Part shown: positions 18,444 to 29,536 of the stretch, piece by piece
Position numbering within the stretch: position 1 is the first letter of the stretch
How the letters are laid out: every line of letters begins with the position of its first letter
Source of the DNA: Streptomyces sp. SJL17-4
GTDB lineage: Bacteria; Actinomycetota; Actinomycetes; Streptomycetales; Streptomycetaceae
Direction of reading: 5' to 3'
Assembly (NCBI RefSeq): GCF_036826855.1
Contig: NZ_CP104578.1
Span: 4,058,501-4,122,500 of the forward strand
DNA: 64,000 nucleotides
The notes under the pieces: model-generated
What the model was told of the DNA's origin: nothing
Databases searched by the model: none
The model's input: the letters and a program-made list of their open reading frames with translations, nothing else
Position numbers and translations under genes: made by a program

Positions 18444-19289
18444 TTACTTGTTGGCGCCGAGCTCGATCGGCACGCCGACGAGGGAGCCGTACTCGGTCCA
18501 CGAGCCGTCGTAGTTCTTGACGTTCTCGACGCCGAGCAGCTCGTGCAGCACGAACCAGGTCAGCGCGGAGCGCTCACCGATGCGGCAGTAGGCGATGGTG
18601 TCCTTCGCCAGGTCGACCTGCTCGTCCTCGTAGAGGGCCTTGAGCTCGTCGTCCGACTTGAACGTGCCGTCGTCGTTGGCGTTCTTCGACCACGGGATGT
18701 TGCGGGCGCTCGGCACGTGGCCGGGGCGCTGCGACTGCTCCTGCGGGAGGTGCGCCGGGGCGAGCAGCTTGCCGGAGAACTCGTCGGGCGAGCGGACGTC
18801 GACCAGGTTCTGGGCGCCGATCGCGGCGACGACGTCGTCGCGGAACGCGCGGATCGAGGAGTCCTGGGCCTGGGCCTTGTACTCCGTGGCCGGGCGGGCC
18901 GGCACGGCCGAGCCGTCGACCAGGTCGCGGGAGTCGAGCTCCCACTTCTTGCGGCCGCCGTCGAGGAGCTTCACGTCCTGGTGGCCGTAGAGCTTGAAGT
19001 ACCAGTAGGCGTAGGAGGCGAACCAGTTGTTGTTGCCGCCGTAGAGGACGACCGTGGTGTCGTTCGCGATGCCCTTCGCCGAGAGGAGCTTCTCGAAGCC
19101 CTCCTGGTCGATGAAGTCGCGGCGGACCGGGTCCTGGAGGTCCTGGGTCCAGTCGATACGGATGGCGTTGCGGATGTGGTTCTTCTCGTAGGCCGAGGTG
19201 TCCTCGTCGACCTCGACGATGGCGACCTGCGGGTTGTCGAGGTTGGCCTCGACCCAGTCCGCGTCGACCAGGACGTCGCTGCGAGCCAT
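18444..19289 (-). CDS. Thiosulfate sulfurtransferase (rhodanese)
   Basis: A 281-residue double-rhodanese protein. The catalytic loop CRIGERS with its persulfide cysteine lies near residue 233 in the second domain; the first domain is inactive. Such enzymes transfer sulfur from thiosulfate or mercaptopyruvate to an acceptor. GGAGGAG precedes the ATG at 19289. A Cys-containing leader peptide lies 165 bp upstream, suggesting attenuation by cysteine supply. Confidence 0.92.
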   Translation of the reverse strand: MARSDVLVDADWVEANLDNPQVAIVEVDEDTSAYEKNHIRNAIRIDWTQDLQDPVRRDFIDQEGFEKLLSAKGIANDTTVVLYGGNNNWFASYAYWYFKLYGHQDVKLLDGGRKKWELDSRDLVDGSAVPARPATEYKAQAQDSSIRAFRDDVVAAIGAQNLVDVRSPDEFSGKLLAPAHLPQEQSQRPGHVPSARNIPWSKNANDDGTFKSDDELKALYEDEQVDLAKDTIAYCRIGERSALTWFVLHELLGVENVKNYDGSWTEYGSLVGVPIELGANK

Positions 19290-19454
19290 GCTGTTCTCCT
19301 CCGGGGCAGTGTGCGGCGGTGTGGTGCGGGTGTGGCTGTGTACGCGTCGTCGCGGGCATGAGGGACGTGCGGAACGGACGTGCGTACGGGCTCTACACAG
19401 GGCGGCCCTGACCTTGTCGGAGGGCCTGAGGAATACGGGAGTGGTGAGTCCCGC

Positions 19455-19535
19455 TCAGACGGAGCGACAGAGCATGGCGGCGACGCGGCACAGGTCTACT
19501 GCCCGCCGCTTCGTGAGATCCGCCTGTCGCTTCAT
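19455..19535 (-). CDS. 26-residue cysteine-containing leader peptide
   Basis: ATG 19535 to TGA 19455 encodes a basic peptide beginning MKRQADLTKRRAVDLCRVAA and ending with Cys-Arg-Ser-Val. The R-x-VDLCR ... LCR pattern is that of the putative leader peptides found before sulfur-assimilation genes in Streptomyces. Two cysteine codons (residues 16 and 23) could make ribosome progress depend on Cys-tRNA. The 165-bp gap to the rhodanese start leaves room for a regulatory RNA structure, which I could not resolve. Confidence 0.7.
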   Translation of the reverse strand: MKRQADLTKRRAVDLCRVAAMLCRSV

Positions 19536-19793
19536 GCCCTCGATCGTAGGGACGGACAGGCGGCCGTGTCACCGGTGTGTCGTATTTTGAGACGCGATCG
19601 TCCGAGATGCGAGACGCGATCACCGTACGAGAGAGCTCCGGGCGCCTCCGCAGCGGGGCGTCCGGTTCTGATTCTGCTGGTCGGACGGCGGTGTCTCAGC
19701 ATGTGACCAACGGGTACGCGCCGGCCCGTCCGGGCGGCTTCCGGCGGCGTCCAGAGGTTTCCCCGGGGCCGCCCGGGCGGCCTTCCGGTGCCG

Positions 19794-20480
19794 TCAGCCC
19801 GCCAGGACGACGTCCTTGCCGGTCACGGTGACGGCCAGCCCGTCCGGCCTCGGCTCGACCTTCTCCACCTTCATCCCGGCGATCACGCCGATCGGACGCT
19901 CGAAGTCGGTCCGTGCGCGGACCAGGTCCTCGATGCCCGGGATGCCCTCGCCGGGCACCTCGTCGGCACGGACCCGGATCGTGTCGCCGTTCACCACGGT
20001 CACTGTCGAGAGGACCGTACGGGTCAGGGTGCGGCCCATCACGTTCACGCCGCCGGTCACCTTCACCTTGCCGTTGCCGCCGTAGGCCACGGTGGCCTCC
20101 TGGTCGGAGGCGGCGGTGAGGTCCGCGTACGAGATGAGGGCCGTCCCGCTCGCGGAGCCCGCCTTCGCGCCCGCCCAGTCGCCGGTCACGGTCACGTCCC
20201 GCAGCGCCACGGTCAGCTCGCCGACCCGGATGCGCTTGCTGCCCGCCTGTGCCTTGACGCCGGTCGCCTTCACGTCGACCTCGTCGAAGTGCTTGTCCGC
20301 GACCTGGGTGAGGAACGGGAAGCCCTTGATGTCGACCTCTATGGCGTCGCTGTCGACGGAGGCGAGCTTCACCCGGCTGGCCGCCTCGTCCTCGGCGTAC
20401 GACACGGCCAGCCGGTCGATCCCCACCAGGACCCCGCCCAGCACGACGGCCACGATCAACAGAATCCGCAGTGCTCGCAT
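19794..20480 (-). CDS. LmeA-like (DUF2993) phospholipid-binding protein
   Basis: A 228-residue protein with an N-terminal membrane anchor or signal (about 4-24) followed by repeated beta strands (IEVDIKGFPFLTQVADKHFDEVDV). This is the DUF2993/LmeA domain, which in mycobacteria binds phospholipid at the envelope and supports mannan elongation. The ATG at 20480 is the only reasonable start. A GGCCGCCCGGGCGGCC palindrome lies just downstream (19768-19783). Confidence 0.85.
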   Translation of the reverse strand: MRALRILLIVAVVLGGVLVGIDRLAVSYAEDEAASRVKLASVDSDAIEVDIKGFPFLTQVADKHFDEVDVKATGVKAQAGSKRIRVGELTVALRDVTVTGDWAGAKAGSASGTALISYADLTAASDQEATVAYGGNGKVKVTGGVNVMGRTLTRTVLSTVTVVNGDTIRVRADEVPGEGIPGIEDLVRARTDFERPIGVIAGMKVEKVEPRPDGLAVTVTGKDVVLAG

Positions 20481-20515
20481 GGGCTGTGCGTCCCCCCGAT
20501 GGAAATGGATAAGTT

Positions 20516-20555
20516 CCGGCCCCCCGACACGAAGATCGACGTGTCGGGGGGCCGG
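20516..20555 (-). terminator. Hairpin terminator of the MoaD/membrane-protein operon
   Basis: A perfect 15-bp stem (20516-20530 with 20541-20555) with a 10-nt loop, 85 bp past the stop codon of the 405-residue membrane protein. Confidence 0.75.
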
Positions 20556-20640
20556 TTGGTTCCCGTGCCCGGGTCGGATCAGGGTCCGCCACGGGTCCTC
20601 TCAGGGTCCGCTCAGGGCCCTCTCGGGGACGCGTACGCGG

Positions 20641-21858
20641 TCAGACCAGGGCCCTGCCCAGCAGGTAGACGGCGGGTGCGGCGGCCGTCAGCGGCAGCGC
20701 GACACCGGCCGTCATGTGCACGAAACGGGACGGGTAGTCGTAGCTCGCCACCCGCAGGCCGACCAGCGCGCAGACCCCGGCGCCGAGGCCGAGCAGCGCA
20801 CCGGAGGAGCCCAGGTCCGTCAGACCGCCGGCCGCGATCCCCGCGCCCGCCGAGGCGAGCAGCGCCACGATCAGCGAGACGGGGCCGGGCAGCGGGAGCG
20901 CCCGGGCGAGGACGGCCGCGGCGACGGCGACCCCGCCGACGACGACCGCGTCCGGTTCGGCGCCCAGGTGTCCGGTGGCGACGACGGTGAGCGCCGCGGA
21001 GGCGATGGTGGCCATCAGGCCGTACATGCGCTCGTCCGGGTCGGCGTGACTGCGCAGCTGGAGGACCAGGCAGAGCAGCACCCAGACGCCGAGCGTGCCG
21101 AAGATCGCGGCGGCCGCGTTCTCCCGGCCGGTGACGAGCAGGGCCGCGTCGGCGGCGAGGCCGCCGGCGAAGGCGAGGGCGATGCCCTGACGGGCGGGCC
21201 ACATGCCGTTGAGCCGGAACCAGCCGGCGGCGGTGAGGCCCTGGAGCAGCACGAGCGGGACGAGGAGCCCGTACGTGCCGAGGGCGGCGCCACCGGCGAG
21301 CAACAGCCCGAGGACGGCGGTCAGCGCGGCGGGCTGCATCCCGGGCTCGATGATCGGCGAGCGGCCCTCGGCACGGGCGCGCTGGGCGTCGGTGATCCGG
21401 GTGTTCCCGGAGGTGGTGGGCGAGGACCAGCCAGGCCCCGACTCACCGGAGGAGGCGGGGGACGCCGGAACGGGCTCCGCCACGGGGGCCGCGACCTCCA
21501 TCGGCTGAGACTGGTGCTGCGGCTCCGCGTAGTACGCGGCGGGGGTCCCGTTCCCGTACGACTCGTAAGAGCCCTGGCCCGCCGCGTACGCCTCGTACGG
21601 CTGCTGCTGAGGCTGGTGCGGCTGCTGCTGGTAGGCGGCCTGCTGGGTCTGCGCGGCCTGCGCCCGGTCGGCCTGGACCTGCTCGTACGTGACGGCCGGC
21701 TGGAACTGGGTGTCCCAGGTCTGGCCCTCCCACGTCTGGGTGACGTCGGGGCCCTGCTGCTCCTGGTGCCCGGCCCCGTTCCCGCTCCCGTTCCCGTTCG
21801 CGTTCGCGTTCGCGTACGGGTCGTACTGCTGACCGCCGTAGTACTGGTCATTGCTCAT
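20641..21858 (-). CDS. Multi-pass membrane protein with Gln/Tyr-rich N-terminus
   Basis: A 405-residue protein. Residues 1-170 are low complexity, rich in Gln, Tyr and Asn (ANANANGNGSGNGAG, QQPHQPQQQP), and the rest contains about nine to ten alanine/leucine-rich membrane helices. No enzymatic motif is recognisable. It starts 10 bp after the MoaD-like gene and ends before a strong terminator, so the two are likely cotranscribed. The function is unknown. Confidence 0.85.
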   Translation of the reverse strand: MSNDQYYGGQQYDPYANANANGNGSGNGAGHQEQQGPDVTQTWEGQTWDTQFQPAVTYEQVQADRAQAAQTQQAAYQQQPHQPQQQPYEAYAAGQGSYESYGNGTPAAYYAEPQHQSQPMEVAAPVAEPVPASPASSGESGPGWSSPTTSGNTRITDAQRARAEGRSPIIEPGMQPAALTAVLGLLLAGGAALGTYGLLVPLVLLQGLTAAGWFRLNGMWPARQGIALAFAGGLAADAALLVTGRENAAAAIFGTLGVWVLLCLVLQLRSHADPDERMYGLMATIASAALTVVATGHLGAEPDAVVVGGVAVAAAVLARALPLPGPVSLIVALLASAGAGIAAGGLTDLGSSGALLGLGAGVCALVGLRVASYDYPSRFVHMTAGVALPLTAAAPAVYLLGRALV

Positions 21859-21868
21859 GCTGTGGGGT

Positions 21869-22123
21869 TCACCCTCCTGCGAACGGCGGAAGCACCTCGA
21901 CCGTGCCGCCCTCGGCAAGCCGTACCGTCTCATGGCTCCGGGTCCCGACGGGGTCGCCGTCGACCAGGAACGAGCACCGCTTGAGGACCTGGACGAGCTC
22001 GCCCGGGTGCTTCGCGCGGGCCGCGTCGAGGGCCTCCGCGAGGTGCTCGGCGGTGTACGGCTCCTCCGCGACACCGGCGGCGGCCTTGGCCGCGGCCCAG
22101 TAGCGGATGGTTCCCGCTGCCAT
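21869..22123 (-). CDS. MoaD/ThiS-family sulfur carrier protein
   Basis: An 84-residue ubiquitin-fold protein ending in the diagnostic Gly-Gly (VLPPFAGG), the residue that is adenylated and thiocarboxylated by an E1-like enzyme. It could serve molybdopterin, thiamine or another sulfur-dependent pathway. GGGAG lies 8 nt before ATG 22123. No partner E1 or synthase gene lies in this window, so the pathway cannot be fixed. Confidence 0.88.
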   Translation of the reverse strand: MAAGTIRYWAAAKAAAGVAEEPYTAEHLAEALDAARAKHPGELVQVLKRCSFLVDGDPVGTRSHETVRLAEGGTVEVLPPFAGG

Positions 22124-22168
22124 AGCGGCGCTCCCTTCGTTCGTGTGCGCGCCGCCCCCCATGATGGG

Positions 22169-22999
22169 CTATGCGCGCGTGAGCCAGTCCCCGAGCCGGC
22201 CGAGCAGCTCCTCGTCCGCCCCGTTCTCGGCGTGGCCCATCCCCCGCTCCAGCCACAGTTCCGCCTCACCCGCCCCGGCCAGCATCCGCGGGTGGTCGAG
22301 CGGGAAGTACGCGTCCCGGTCGCCGTGCACGATCAGCAGCGGGGTCGGCGCGATCAGCGGCACCGCCTCCACGGGAGAGAGGGGTACGGGGTCCCAGGCG
22401 CGCCGGTCGATCCGGGTGCGGAGCCCGTACCGCCCGACGAGGCGGCCCGCCGGCCGGGTGACCACCCAGTGGAGACGCCGCATCGGGGCCGTCCCCCGGT
22501 AGTACCAGCGGGCGGGCGCGGAGACGGCGGCCACCGCGTCGGCGCGTCCGTCGGTCTCCCGGTGGAGGGCCGCGTGGCGCAGGACCACGGAGCCGCCCAT
22601 GGAGAAGCCGACCGTCGCCACGCGCGCGTGGCCGAGCTCACGCGCCCAGCGGACGGCGGCGGCCAGGTCGAGGACCTCCCGGTCGCCGAGGGTGGAGAGG
22701 CCGCCGGAGCCGCCGTGGCCCCGGAAGGAGAAGGTCACGACGGCCGCGCCCCGCTCGGCGAAGGCACGCGCGGCGCGCCGGACGGCGGGCCGGTCGGCCG
22801 ACCCGGTGAACCCGTGGGCGAGGACGACCGCCGTCGCCGCCGTACCGGTGACCGCCGTATCGGTGACACTTGCCTGAGAGGGTTCGTAAACCGCCTCGAT
22901 CCGGACATCGTCATCCGTACGCAACATTGCTCGCCGGGAGCCGGAAGTGATCAGGGAGACATCCACCATATGAAATCCGCCCTCTCCCTCTGAACTCAT
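22169..22999 (-). CDS. Alpha/beta hydrolase
   Basis: A 276-residue serine hydrolase. The oxyanion motif HGFTG, nucleophile elbow GFSMGGS, aspartate in VHGDRDAYF and histidine in GMGHAENG form a full catalytic set. AAGGAG precedes ATG 22999; a second in-frame ATG (22969) behind GAGGGAGAGGG is also possible. It is divergent from glnR across about 225 bp. The substrate is unknown; the family includes esterases and acyl-peptide hydrolases. Confidence 0.88.
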   Translation of the reverse strand: MSSEGEGGFHMVDVSLITSGSRRAMLRTDDDVRIEAVYEPSQASVTDTAVTGTAATAVVLAHGFTGSADRPAVRRAARAFAERGAAVVTFSFRGHGGSGGLSTLGDREVLDLAAAVRWARELGHARVATVGFSMGGSVVLRHAALHRETDGRADAVAAVSAPARWYYRGTAPMRRLHWVVTRPAGRLVGRYGLRTRIDRRAWDPVPLSPVEAVPLIAPTPLLIVHGDRDAYFPLDHPRMLAGAGEAELWLERGMGHAENGADEELLGRLGDWLTRA

Positions 23000-23225
23000 G
23001 TGGGCTATTCTCCTTGGCAGAGGATCCGGGCGACGCAGCCCCCGGGTCCTTTTGCGTTTTCCGACCGTTGTTACGGACGGATGAACAAAAGCTCTCAGGG
23101 CGCGAGAGCCGGCAGTGATCCGTACGAAGCAGTGCACGTCCTCGCAGGGACCGAGGAGGAACCGACGTTATGAGCGAGCGACCGAAGCACGACCGACCGA
23201 CGGCAGGGACGGCAGGTGGTGCGCG

Positions 23226-24056
23226 ATGAGCGCCTTGCTGCTCCTGACCAACGCTCTCCAGCCTTCCACCGAGGTGCTGCCCGCCCTCGGTCTGCTCCTG
23301 CACAACGTCCGGGTGGCCCCGGCCGAGGGCCCCGCCCTCGTGGACACCCCCGGCGCGGACGTGATCCTCGTCGACGGGCGGCGCGACCTCCCGCAGGTCC
23401 GTTCGCTCTGCCAGCTGCTCCGCTCCACCGGGCCGGGCTGTCCGCTGATCCTCGTCGTCACCGAGGGCGGTCTCGCGGCCGTCACCGCCGACTGGGGCAT
23501 CGACGACGTCCTCCTCGACACCGCGGGACCGGCCGAGGTCGAGGCGCGGCTGCGGCTCGCGATGGGCCGCCAGCAGATCGTCGCGGACGACTCCCCCATG
23601 GAGATCCGCAACGGCGACCTGTCGGTCGACGAGGCGACGTACAGCGCCAAGCTCAAGGGCCGGGTCCTGGACCTGACCTTCAAGGAGTTCGAGCTCCTCA
23701 AGTACCTGGCCCAGCACCCGGGCCGCGTCTTCACGCGCGCGCAGCTCCTGCAGGAGGTGTGGGGGTACGACTACTTCGGCGGCACCCGGACGGTCGACGT
23801 CCACGTACGGCGGCTGCGGGCCAAGCTCGGCCCCGAGCACGAGTCGCTCATCGGTACCGTCCGTAACGTCGGCTACCGCTTCGTCACCCCCGAGAAGGTA
23901 GAGCGGGCGGCGGAGGAGGCGCGTGCCAAGGCCGAGGAGGCCCGTGCGCAGGAGGAGGCGCGTGCGACCGCCCGCGTCAAGGACGCCACGGGGGATGTCA
24001 CCCCTCCGGCGGACAGGAACGTGGCAGATGCCACAGTGCGACCTGCCGGTAGGTAG
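23226..24056 (+). CDS. glnR: Global nitrogen regulator GlnR
   Basis: A 276-residue OmpR-family orphan regulator nearly identical in recognisable stretches to Streptomyces GlnR ([44 protein letters not shown]). The receiver domain is atypical and lacks a full acidic phosphorylation pocket, as known for GlnR. It controls glutamine synthetase, ammonium transport and nitrite reduction. The C-terminal tail is a repetitive Ala/Glu/Arg helix. ATG 23226 gives the family N-terminus. Confidence 0.95.
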   Translation: MSALLLLTNALQPSTEVLPALGLLLHNVRVAPAEGPALVDTPGADVILVDGRRDLPQVRSLCQLLRSTGPGCPLILVVTEGGLAAVTADWGIDDVLLDTAGPAEVEARLRLAMGRQQIVADDSPMEIRNGDLSVDEATYSAKLKGRVLDLTFKEFELLKYLAQHPGRVFTRAQLLQEVWGYDYFGGTRTVDVHVRRLRAKLGPEHESLIGTVRNVGYRFVTPEKVERAAEEARAKAEEARAQEEARATARVKDATGDVTPPADRNVADATVRPAGR

Positions 24057-24080
24057 GTCACCACGCGTAGACTGCCGCGC

Positions 24081-25109
24081 GTGGCCAAGGTGACGCGGGA
24101 TGACGTAGCTCGACTGGCAGGTACTTCGACCGCGGTCGTGAGCTACGTCATCAACAACGGACCCCGGCCGGTCGCCCCGGCCACGCGCGAGCGTGTCCTC
24201 GCCGCGATCAAGGAACTGGGCTACCGCCCCGACCGGGTCGCCCAGGCCATGGCGTCCCGGCGCACGGACCTCATAGGCATGATCGTGCCGGACGCTCGGC
24301 AGCCGTTCTTCGCGGAGATGGCGCACGCGGTCGAGCAGGCCGCCGCCGAGCGCGGGAAAATGGTCCTGGTCGGCAACTCCGACTACCGCGACGAGCGCGA
24401 GGTCCACTATCTGCGGGCCTTCCTCGGCATGCGGGTCTCCGGTCTGATCCTGGTCAGCCAGGGCATGAGCGAGCGGGCCGCGAGCGAGATCGAGGCCTGG
24501 GACGCGCGCGTGGTGCTGCTGCACGAGCGGCCCGAGGCCCTCGACGACGTGGCCGTCGTCACCGACGACATCGGCGGCGCCCAGCTCGCCACCCGGCACC
24601 TCCTGGAGCACGGCCATCCGTACGTGGCCTGCATGGGCGGCATCCCGAACACCCCGGCCGTCGGCGACCCGGTCGCCGACCACGAGGAGGGCTGGCGGCG
24701 GGCCATGCTGGAGGCGGGCCGCTCGATCGAGGGCCGGCTCTTCCAGGCCCCGTACAACCGCTACGACGCCTACCAGGTGGCCCTCAAGCTGCTCGCGGGC
24801 CCGGACAGGCCGCCGGCCATCTTCTGCTCCACCGACGACCAGGCCTTCGGCGTCCTGCGGGCGGCGCGCGAGCTGCGCATCGAGGTGCCGACGGAGCTGG
24901 CGGTCGCGGGCTTCGACGACGTGAAGGAGGCGGCGCTCACCGATCCGCCGCTGACCACGATCTCCTCGGACCGCCCGGCGATGGCCCGTGCGGCGGTGGA
25001 CCTGGTCCTGGACGACTCGCTCCGGGTGGCGGGCTCGCGCCGCGAGCGCGTAAAGCTCTTCCCGTCGGCCCTGGTGGTCCGCCGCTCCTGCGGCTGCGAC
25101 GGCGGCTGA
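24081..25109 (+). CDS. LacI-family transcriptional regulator
   Basis: A 342-residue regulator. The LacI HTH is at residues 3-50 ([28 protein letters not shown]), followed by a periplasmic-binding-like effector domain ([25 protein letters not shown]). TAGACT (24068-24073) lies 7 nt before the GTG at 24081, so the transcript is probably leaderless and separate from glnR. No sugar operon is adjacent. It ends in a Cys-x-Cys motif (RRSCGCDGG). The target is unknown. Confidence 0.9.
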   Translation: MAKVTRDDVARLAGTSTAVVSYVINNGPRPVAPATRERVLAAIKELGYRPDRVAQAMASRRTDLIGMIVPDARQPFFAEMAHAVEQAAAERGKMVLVGNSDYRDEREVHYLRAFLGMRVSGLILVSQGMSERAASEIEAWDARVVLLHERPEALDDVAVVTDDIGGAQLATRHLLEHGHPYVACMGGIPNTPAVGDPVADHEEGWRRAMLEAGRSIEGRLFQAPYNRYDAYQVALKLLAGPDRPPAIFCSTDDQAFGVLRAARELRIEVPTELAVAGFDDVKEAALTDPPLTTISSDRPAMARAAVDLVLDDSLRVAGSRRERVKLFPSALVVRRSCGCDGG

Positions 25110-25134
25110 GCGGCTCACCCCTTCGGAAGCCCTG

Positions 25135-25160
25135 AGAGCCCTCCCCTGCGGGAGGGTTCT
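25135..25160 (+). terminator. Rho-independent terminator after the LacI gene
   Basis: AGAGCCCTCCC pairs with GGGAGGGTTCT (11 bp including one G-U, 4-nt loop) and is followed by TTATAT. It isolates the regulator from the protease gene downstream. Confidence 0.85.
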
Positions 25161-25242
25161 TTATATCGGGCATACAGGCTTCTGTCGGGCTTCTCAGCCG
25201 GTCCTCAGACGGCTCTCATGTACGGCTCCGAGAGTCATTTGC

Positions 25243-26421
<1,179 letters not shown>

Positions 26422-26453
26422 CCGGCGACCGGGCGGCGTGCGACGCTGAGCCC

Positions 26454-27182
26454 ATGACCGCCCAGCGACACGAGCCCGAACGCATCCTCATCGTCGACGA
26501 CGAGCCGGCCGTACGGGAGGCCCTGCGCCGCAGTCTCGCCTTCGAGGGGTACGGGACGCAGGACGCCGTGGACGGACTCGACGCGCTCGCCCGGATGGAG
26601 TCGTACGCCCCCGATCTCGTCGTCCTCGACGTCCAGATGCCCCGCATGGACGGGCTGACGGCGGCCCGCCGGATCAGGGCGTCCGGCTCGACCGTGCCGA
26701 TCCTGATGCTCACCGCGCGCGACACGGTCGGCGACCGGGTCACCGGGCTCGACGCGGGCGCCGACGACTACCTCGTGAAGCCGTTCGAGCTGGACGAGCT
26801 GTTCGCCCGGATCAGGGCGCTGCTGCGGCGCAGCTCGTACGCAGCGGCCTCGGCCTCCGCCCCGGCCGACGCCGATGTGCTGGCCTTCGAGGACCTGCGG
26901 ATGGACCTCGCCACGCGCGAGGTGACCCGGGGCGGGCGGGCGGTGGAGCTGACGCGGACGGAGTTCACTCTCCTGGAGATGTTCCTGGCGCACCCGCGGC
27001 AGGTGCTGACCCGGGAGCAGATCCTCAAGGCCGTATGGGGCTTCGACTTCGAGCCGAGCTCGAACTCACTGGACGTGTACGTGATGTACCTGCGGCGCAA
27101 GACGGAGGCGGGCGGCGAGCCGCGCCTCGTGCACACGGTGCGGGGCGTGGGATACGCGCTGCGCGGAGGGGGCGGGGAGTGA
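26454..27182 (+). CDS. OmpR-family response regulator
   Basis: A 242-residue two-component regulator. The receiver domain has acidic residues VDDE (14-17), phospho-acceptor in LVVLDVQMP and lysine in LVKPF; the C-terminal winged helix includes [16 protein letters not shown] and [12 protein letters not shown]. Its stop overlaps the sensor kinase start as GTGA, so the pair is cotranslated. The layout resembles MprA/MprB-like envelope-stress systems, where an HtrA-type protease is a neighbour. The signal is unknown. Confidence 0.92.
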   Translation: MTAQRHEPERILIVDDEPAVREALRRSLAFEGYGTQDAVDGLDALARMESYAPDLVVLDVQMPRMDGLTAARRIRASGSTVPILMLTARDTVGDRVTGLDAGADDYLVKPFELDELFARIRALLRRSSYAAASASAPADADVLAFEDLRMDLATREVTRGGRAVELTRTEFTLLEMFLAHPRQVLTREQILKAVWGFDFEPSSNSLDVYVMYLRRKTEAGGEPRLVHTVRGVGYALRGGGGE

Positions 27183-28591
27183 GAAGTCCCCTCACCTGGT
27201 TCCGGTCGCGGCCGCTGCGGTCCCGGCTTGCACTGCTTACGGCGACGGCGGTCGCCGTGGCGGTGGCGGCGGTGTCGCTGGCCTGCTGGTTCGTGACCCG
27301 GGCGCAGTTGGAGGCGGAGCTGGACTCCTCGCTGCGCGCCACCCGGCTGACGGACGAGGAGGCGCGGATGCTGCTGCGCTCCTGCGCCCCGGACGCCCAG
27401 AACCGCCCGGTGCCGGCCGGGCCCGCGCAGACCCTGCAGATCGTCACCGTCTCCGGCGACCTCTGCACGCTCGGCACCTCCCCGATCCCCGCCCGGGCGG
27501 GGGATCTCGCGGTGGCGCGGGGCGAGCAGCCGTTCGCCCTGCACACGACGAACGCCGAGAACGGCACGGAGGTGCGGGTCTACTCGTATCCCGCGTCGAT
27601 CGCCAACCAGTCGGTCGCGGTCTCGGTCGCCCGTCCGCTGCACGAGATCGACAACTCGATGTCGACCCTGCGCTGGGTGCTGCTCCTGGTCTCCGGGATC
27701 GGCGTCGTCGGGGCGGGCGCGGCCGGCCTGTGGGTGGCGCGGACCGGCCTGGAGCCGGTGAACCGGCTGACCGGAGCGGTCGAGCACGTGGCCGCGACCG
27801 AGGACCTGACCGTGCGGATCCCGGTCGAGGGCGAGGACGAGATCGCCCGTCTGTCACGCTCGTTCAACGCGATGACGGCGGCGCTCGCGACGTCCCGCGA
27901 CCGGCAGGCGCAGCTGATCGCGGACGCCGGACACGAGCTCCGTACGCCGCTGACCTCGCTCCGTACGAACGTCGAGCTGCTCGCGCGCAGCGAGTCGACC
28001 GGCCGGGCGATCCCGCCGGACGACCGGCGTGCTCTGATGGCCTCGGTGAAGGCGCAGATGACGGAGCTGGCGGCGCTCATCGGCGACCTCCAGGAGCTGG
28101 CCCGGCCGGACGCGGTGCAGCAGGGTCCCCTCGAAGTGGTCCCGCTCCACACGATCCTGCGGGCGGCCCTGGACCGGGCGCGGCTGCGCGGCCCCGAGCT
28201 GACCTTCGTGACGGACCTGGCGCCCTGGTACGTACGGGCGGAACCGGCCGGCCTGGAGCGGGCCCTGGTGAACGTCCTGGACAACGCGGTGAAGTTCTCG
28301 CCGCCCCGGGGCACGGTCGAGGTGACCCTGATGCGCGGCGAGCTGACGGTCCGGGACCAGGGTTCCGGCATCGCACCGGACGAGCTCCCGCACGTCTTCG
28401 ACCGCTTCTGGCGCTCCCCGTCGGCCCGCAGCCTCCCGGGCTCGGGCCTGGGCCTGTCGATCGTGGCGCGCACGGTCCACCACGCGGGCGGCACGATCGC
28501 CCTGACCCCGGCGGAGGGCGGCGGCACGGTGGCGACCCTCCGCCTGCCGGGCGCGCCGACCCCGCCGCCGTCAGTTGTGGCGGATGAGTGA
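27179..28591 (+). CDS. Sensor histidine kinase, partner of the adjacent regulator
   Basis: A 470-residue membrane kinase: transmembrane helices near residues 14-36 and 160-183, an outer domain between them with two cysteines, a HAMP linker, an HisKA phosphoacceptor ([16 protein letters not shown]) and an HATPase domain ([21 protein letters not shown]). GTG 27179 overlaps the regulator stop and has GGAGGGGGCGGGGA before it. The last 21 bp overlap the convergent PI-PLC gene. Confidence 0.92.
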   Translation: MRSPLTWFRSRPLRSRLALLTATAVAVAVAAVSLACWFVTRAQLEAELDSSLRATRLTDEEARMLLRSCAPDAQNRPVPAGPAQTLQIVTVSGDLCTLGTSPIPARAGDLAVARGEQPFALHTTNAENGTEVRVYSYPASIANQSVAVSVARPLHEIDNSMSTLRWVLLLVSGIGVVGAGAAGLWVARTGLEPVNRLTGAVEHVAATEDLTVRIPVEGEDEIARLSRSFNAMTAALATSRDRQAQLIADAGHELRTPLTSLRTNVELLARSESTGRAIPPDDRRALMASVKAQMTELAALIGDLQELARPDAVQQGPLEVVPLHTILRAALDRARLRGPELTFVTDLAPWYVRAEPAGLERALVNVLDNAVKFSPPRGTVEVTLMRGELTVRDQGSGIAPDELPHVFDRFWRSPSARSLPGSGLGLSIVARTVHHAGGTIALTPAEGGGTVATLRLPGAPTPPPSVVADE

Positions 28592-29422
28592 CTCGACGAG
28601 GCCCGAGCGGGTGTTCGGGTAGTCCATGACGGTGATGCCGAGGCCCTTCCAGGTGTTCGCCGTGCCGTCCAGGAAGGTGTGCACGCGCGGGTTGAGGTTG
28701 TCGGAGTTCCACCGCGGGGGCAGGGACGCGGAGGTGCTGACGAAGTTGATGTACAGCTTGCCGGGCTGCTCGACGGCCTTGCGGAAGTGGGCCTCGATCT
28801 TGGGGTACTTGGCGTTCGGGAGGGCGTTCCAGTCGTCCTGGAGCGCGATGGCCCCGCCGTCCCACCACTTGAGGCCGGGCAGGCCGCCGTTGTCGGCGAT
28901 GAGGACGACCTTGCCGCGGGCCTCGCCCAGCGAGGGGACGGTGTCGCCGATGCGGAACAGCGAGCGCCAGCCGCGGTTGTTCAGGTAGTCGTCGAAGACG
29001 GCGCGGAAGGTGGCGTCGGAGTCCGAGGAGTACTCCTGCTTGACCCTCATCAGGACGGTCTCGGAGGGGTGGGCGGCCAGGAAGTCGCGGCAGGCGATGA
29101 GGACGTCGCCGAACATCATGTTCTGGTACGAGGCGCCGTGGTGGATGGCGAAGGAGCCGCCGGTGACCCGGCAGCGTATGTCGAGGAACCTGATGCCGGA
29201 GGCGAGCTGCTGCGCGATCGTGGTGTTCTGGCACTCGGACCAGGGGCCGCCGAAGCGGGCGCCGGAGTCGTGGGTGCCGGGGATGGTGAGCTTCTGGAGC
29301 GGGGTGGGGTCGCCGTGGCCGGCCATCCAGTCCTGGGTCGTGGCCGCCCGCGCGGAGGGGGCACCGACCAGGAGGACGGCACCAGCTGCCGCGGCTCCCG
29401 CGAGAAAGCTTCTACGGTCCAT
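28571..29422 (-). CDS. Secreted PI-specific phospholipase C-like protein
   Basis: A 283-residue exported enzyme. The N-terminal MDRRSFLAGAAAAG is a Tat-type signal with cleavage after about residue 26 (ARA-ATTQ). The PLC X-domain is clear: PGTHDSGA and FAIHHGASY carry the two catalytic histidines, and DIRCRV follows. Such enzymes cleave phosphatidylinositol and some lack eukaryotic-type calcium use. CATACT (minus, 29434-29429) lies 6 nt before the ATG, implying a leaderless mRNA. Confidence 0.9.
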   Translation of the reverse strand: MDRRSFLAGAAAAGAVLLVGAPSARAATTQDWMAGHGDPTPLQKLTIPGTHDSGARFGGPWSECQNTTIAQQLASGIRFLDIRCRVTGGSFAIHHGASYQNMMFGDVLIACRDFLAAHPSETVLMRVKQEYSSDSDATFRAVFDDYLNNRGWRSLFRIGDTVPSLGEARGKVVLIADNGGLPGLKWWDGGAIALQDDWNALPNAKYPKIEAHFRKAVEQPGKLYINFVSTSASLPPRWNSDNLNPRVHTFLDGTANTWKGLGITVMDYPNTRSGLVESLIRHN

Positions 29423-29482
29423 GCGCGGAGTATGACGTGTACGCGTCAGGATGCGCCATGGTGCCGCGTACCGGAAAACGGA

Positions 29483-29521
29483 GAGGGGGCGCCGGACCGT
29501 CGAACGGTCCGGCGCCCCCTC
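29483..29521 (-). terminator. Very strong hairpin after the 5'-nucleotidase gene
   Basis: An 18-bp perfect stem (29483-29500 with 29504-29521) with a 3-nt loop, 15 bp past the stop codon. It lies between two codirectional genes and separates PI-PLC from the nucleotidase. Confidence 0.85.
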
Positions 29522-29536
29522 CTGGGAGATACCGGG

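Noticed and set aside
22911..25118. A 735-residue minus-strand open frame across glnR and the LacI gene
   Set aside because: It is antisense to two well-recognised genes, its translation is low-complexity Arg/Gly/Val-rich, and no ribosome site precedes a start. It reflects GC-rich third positions.
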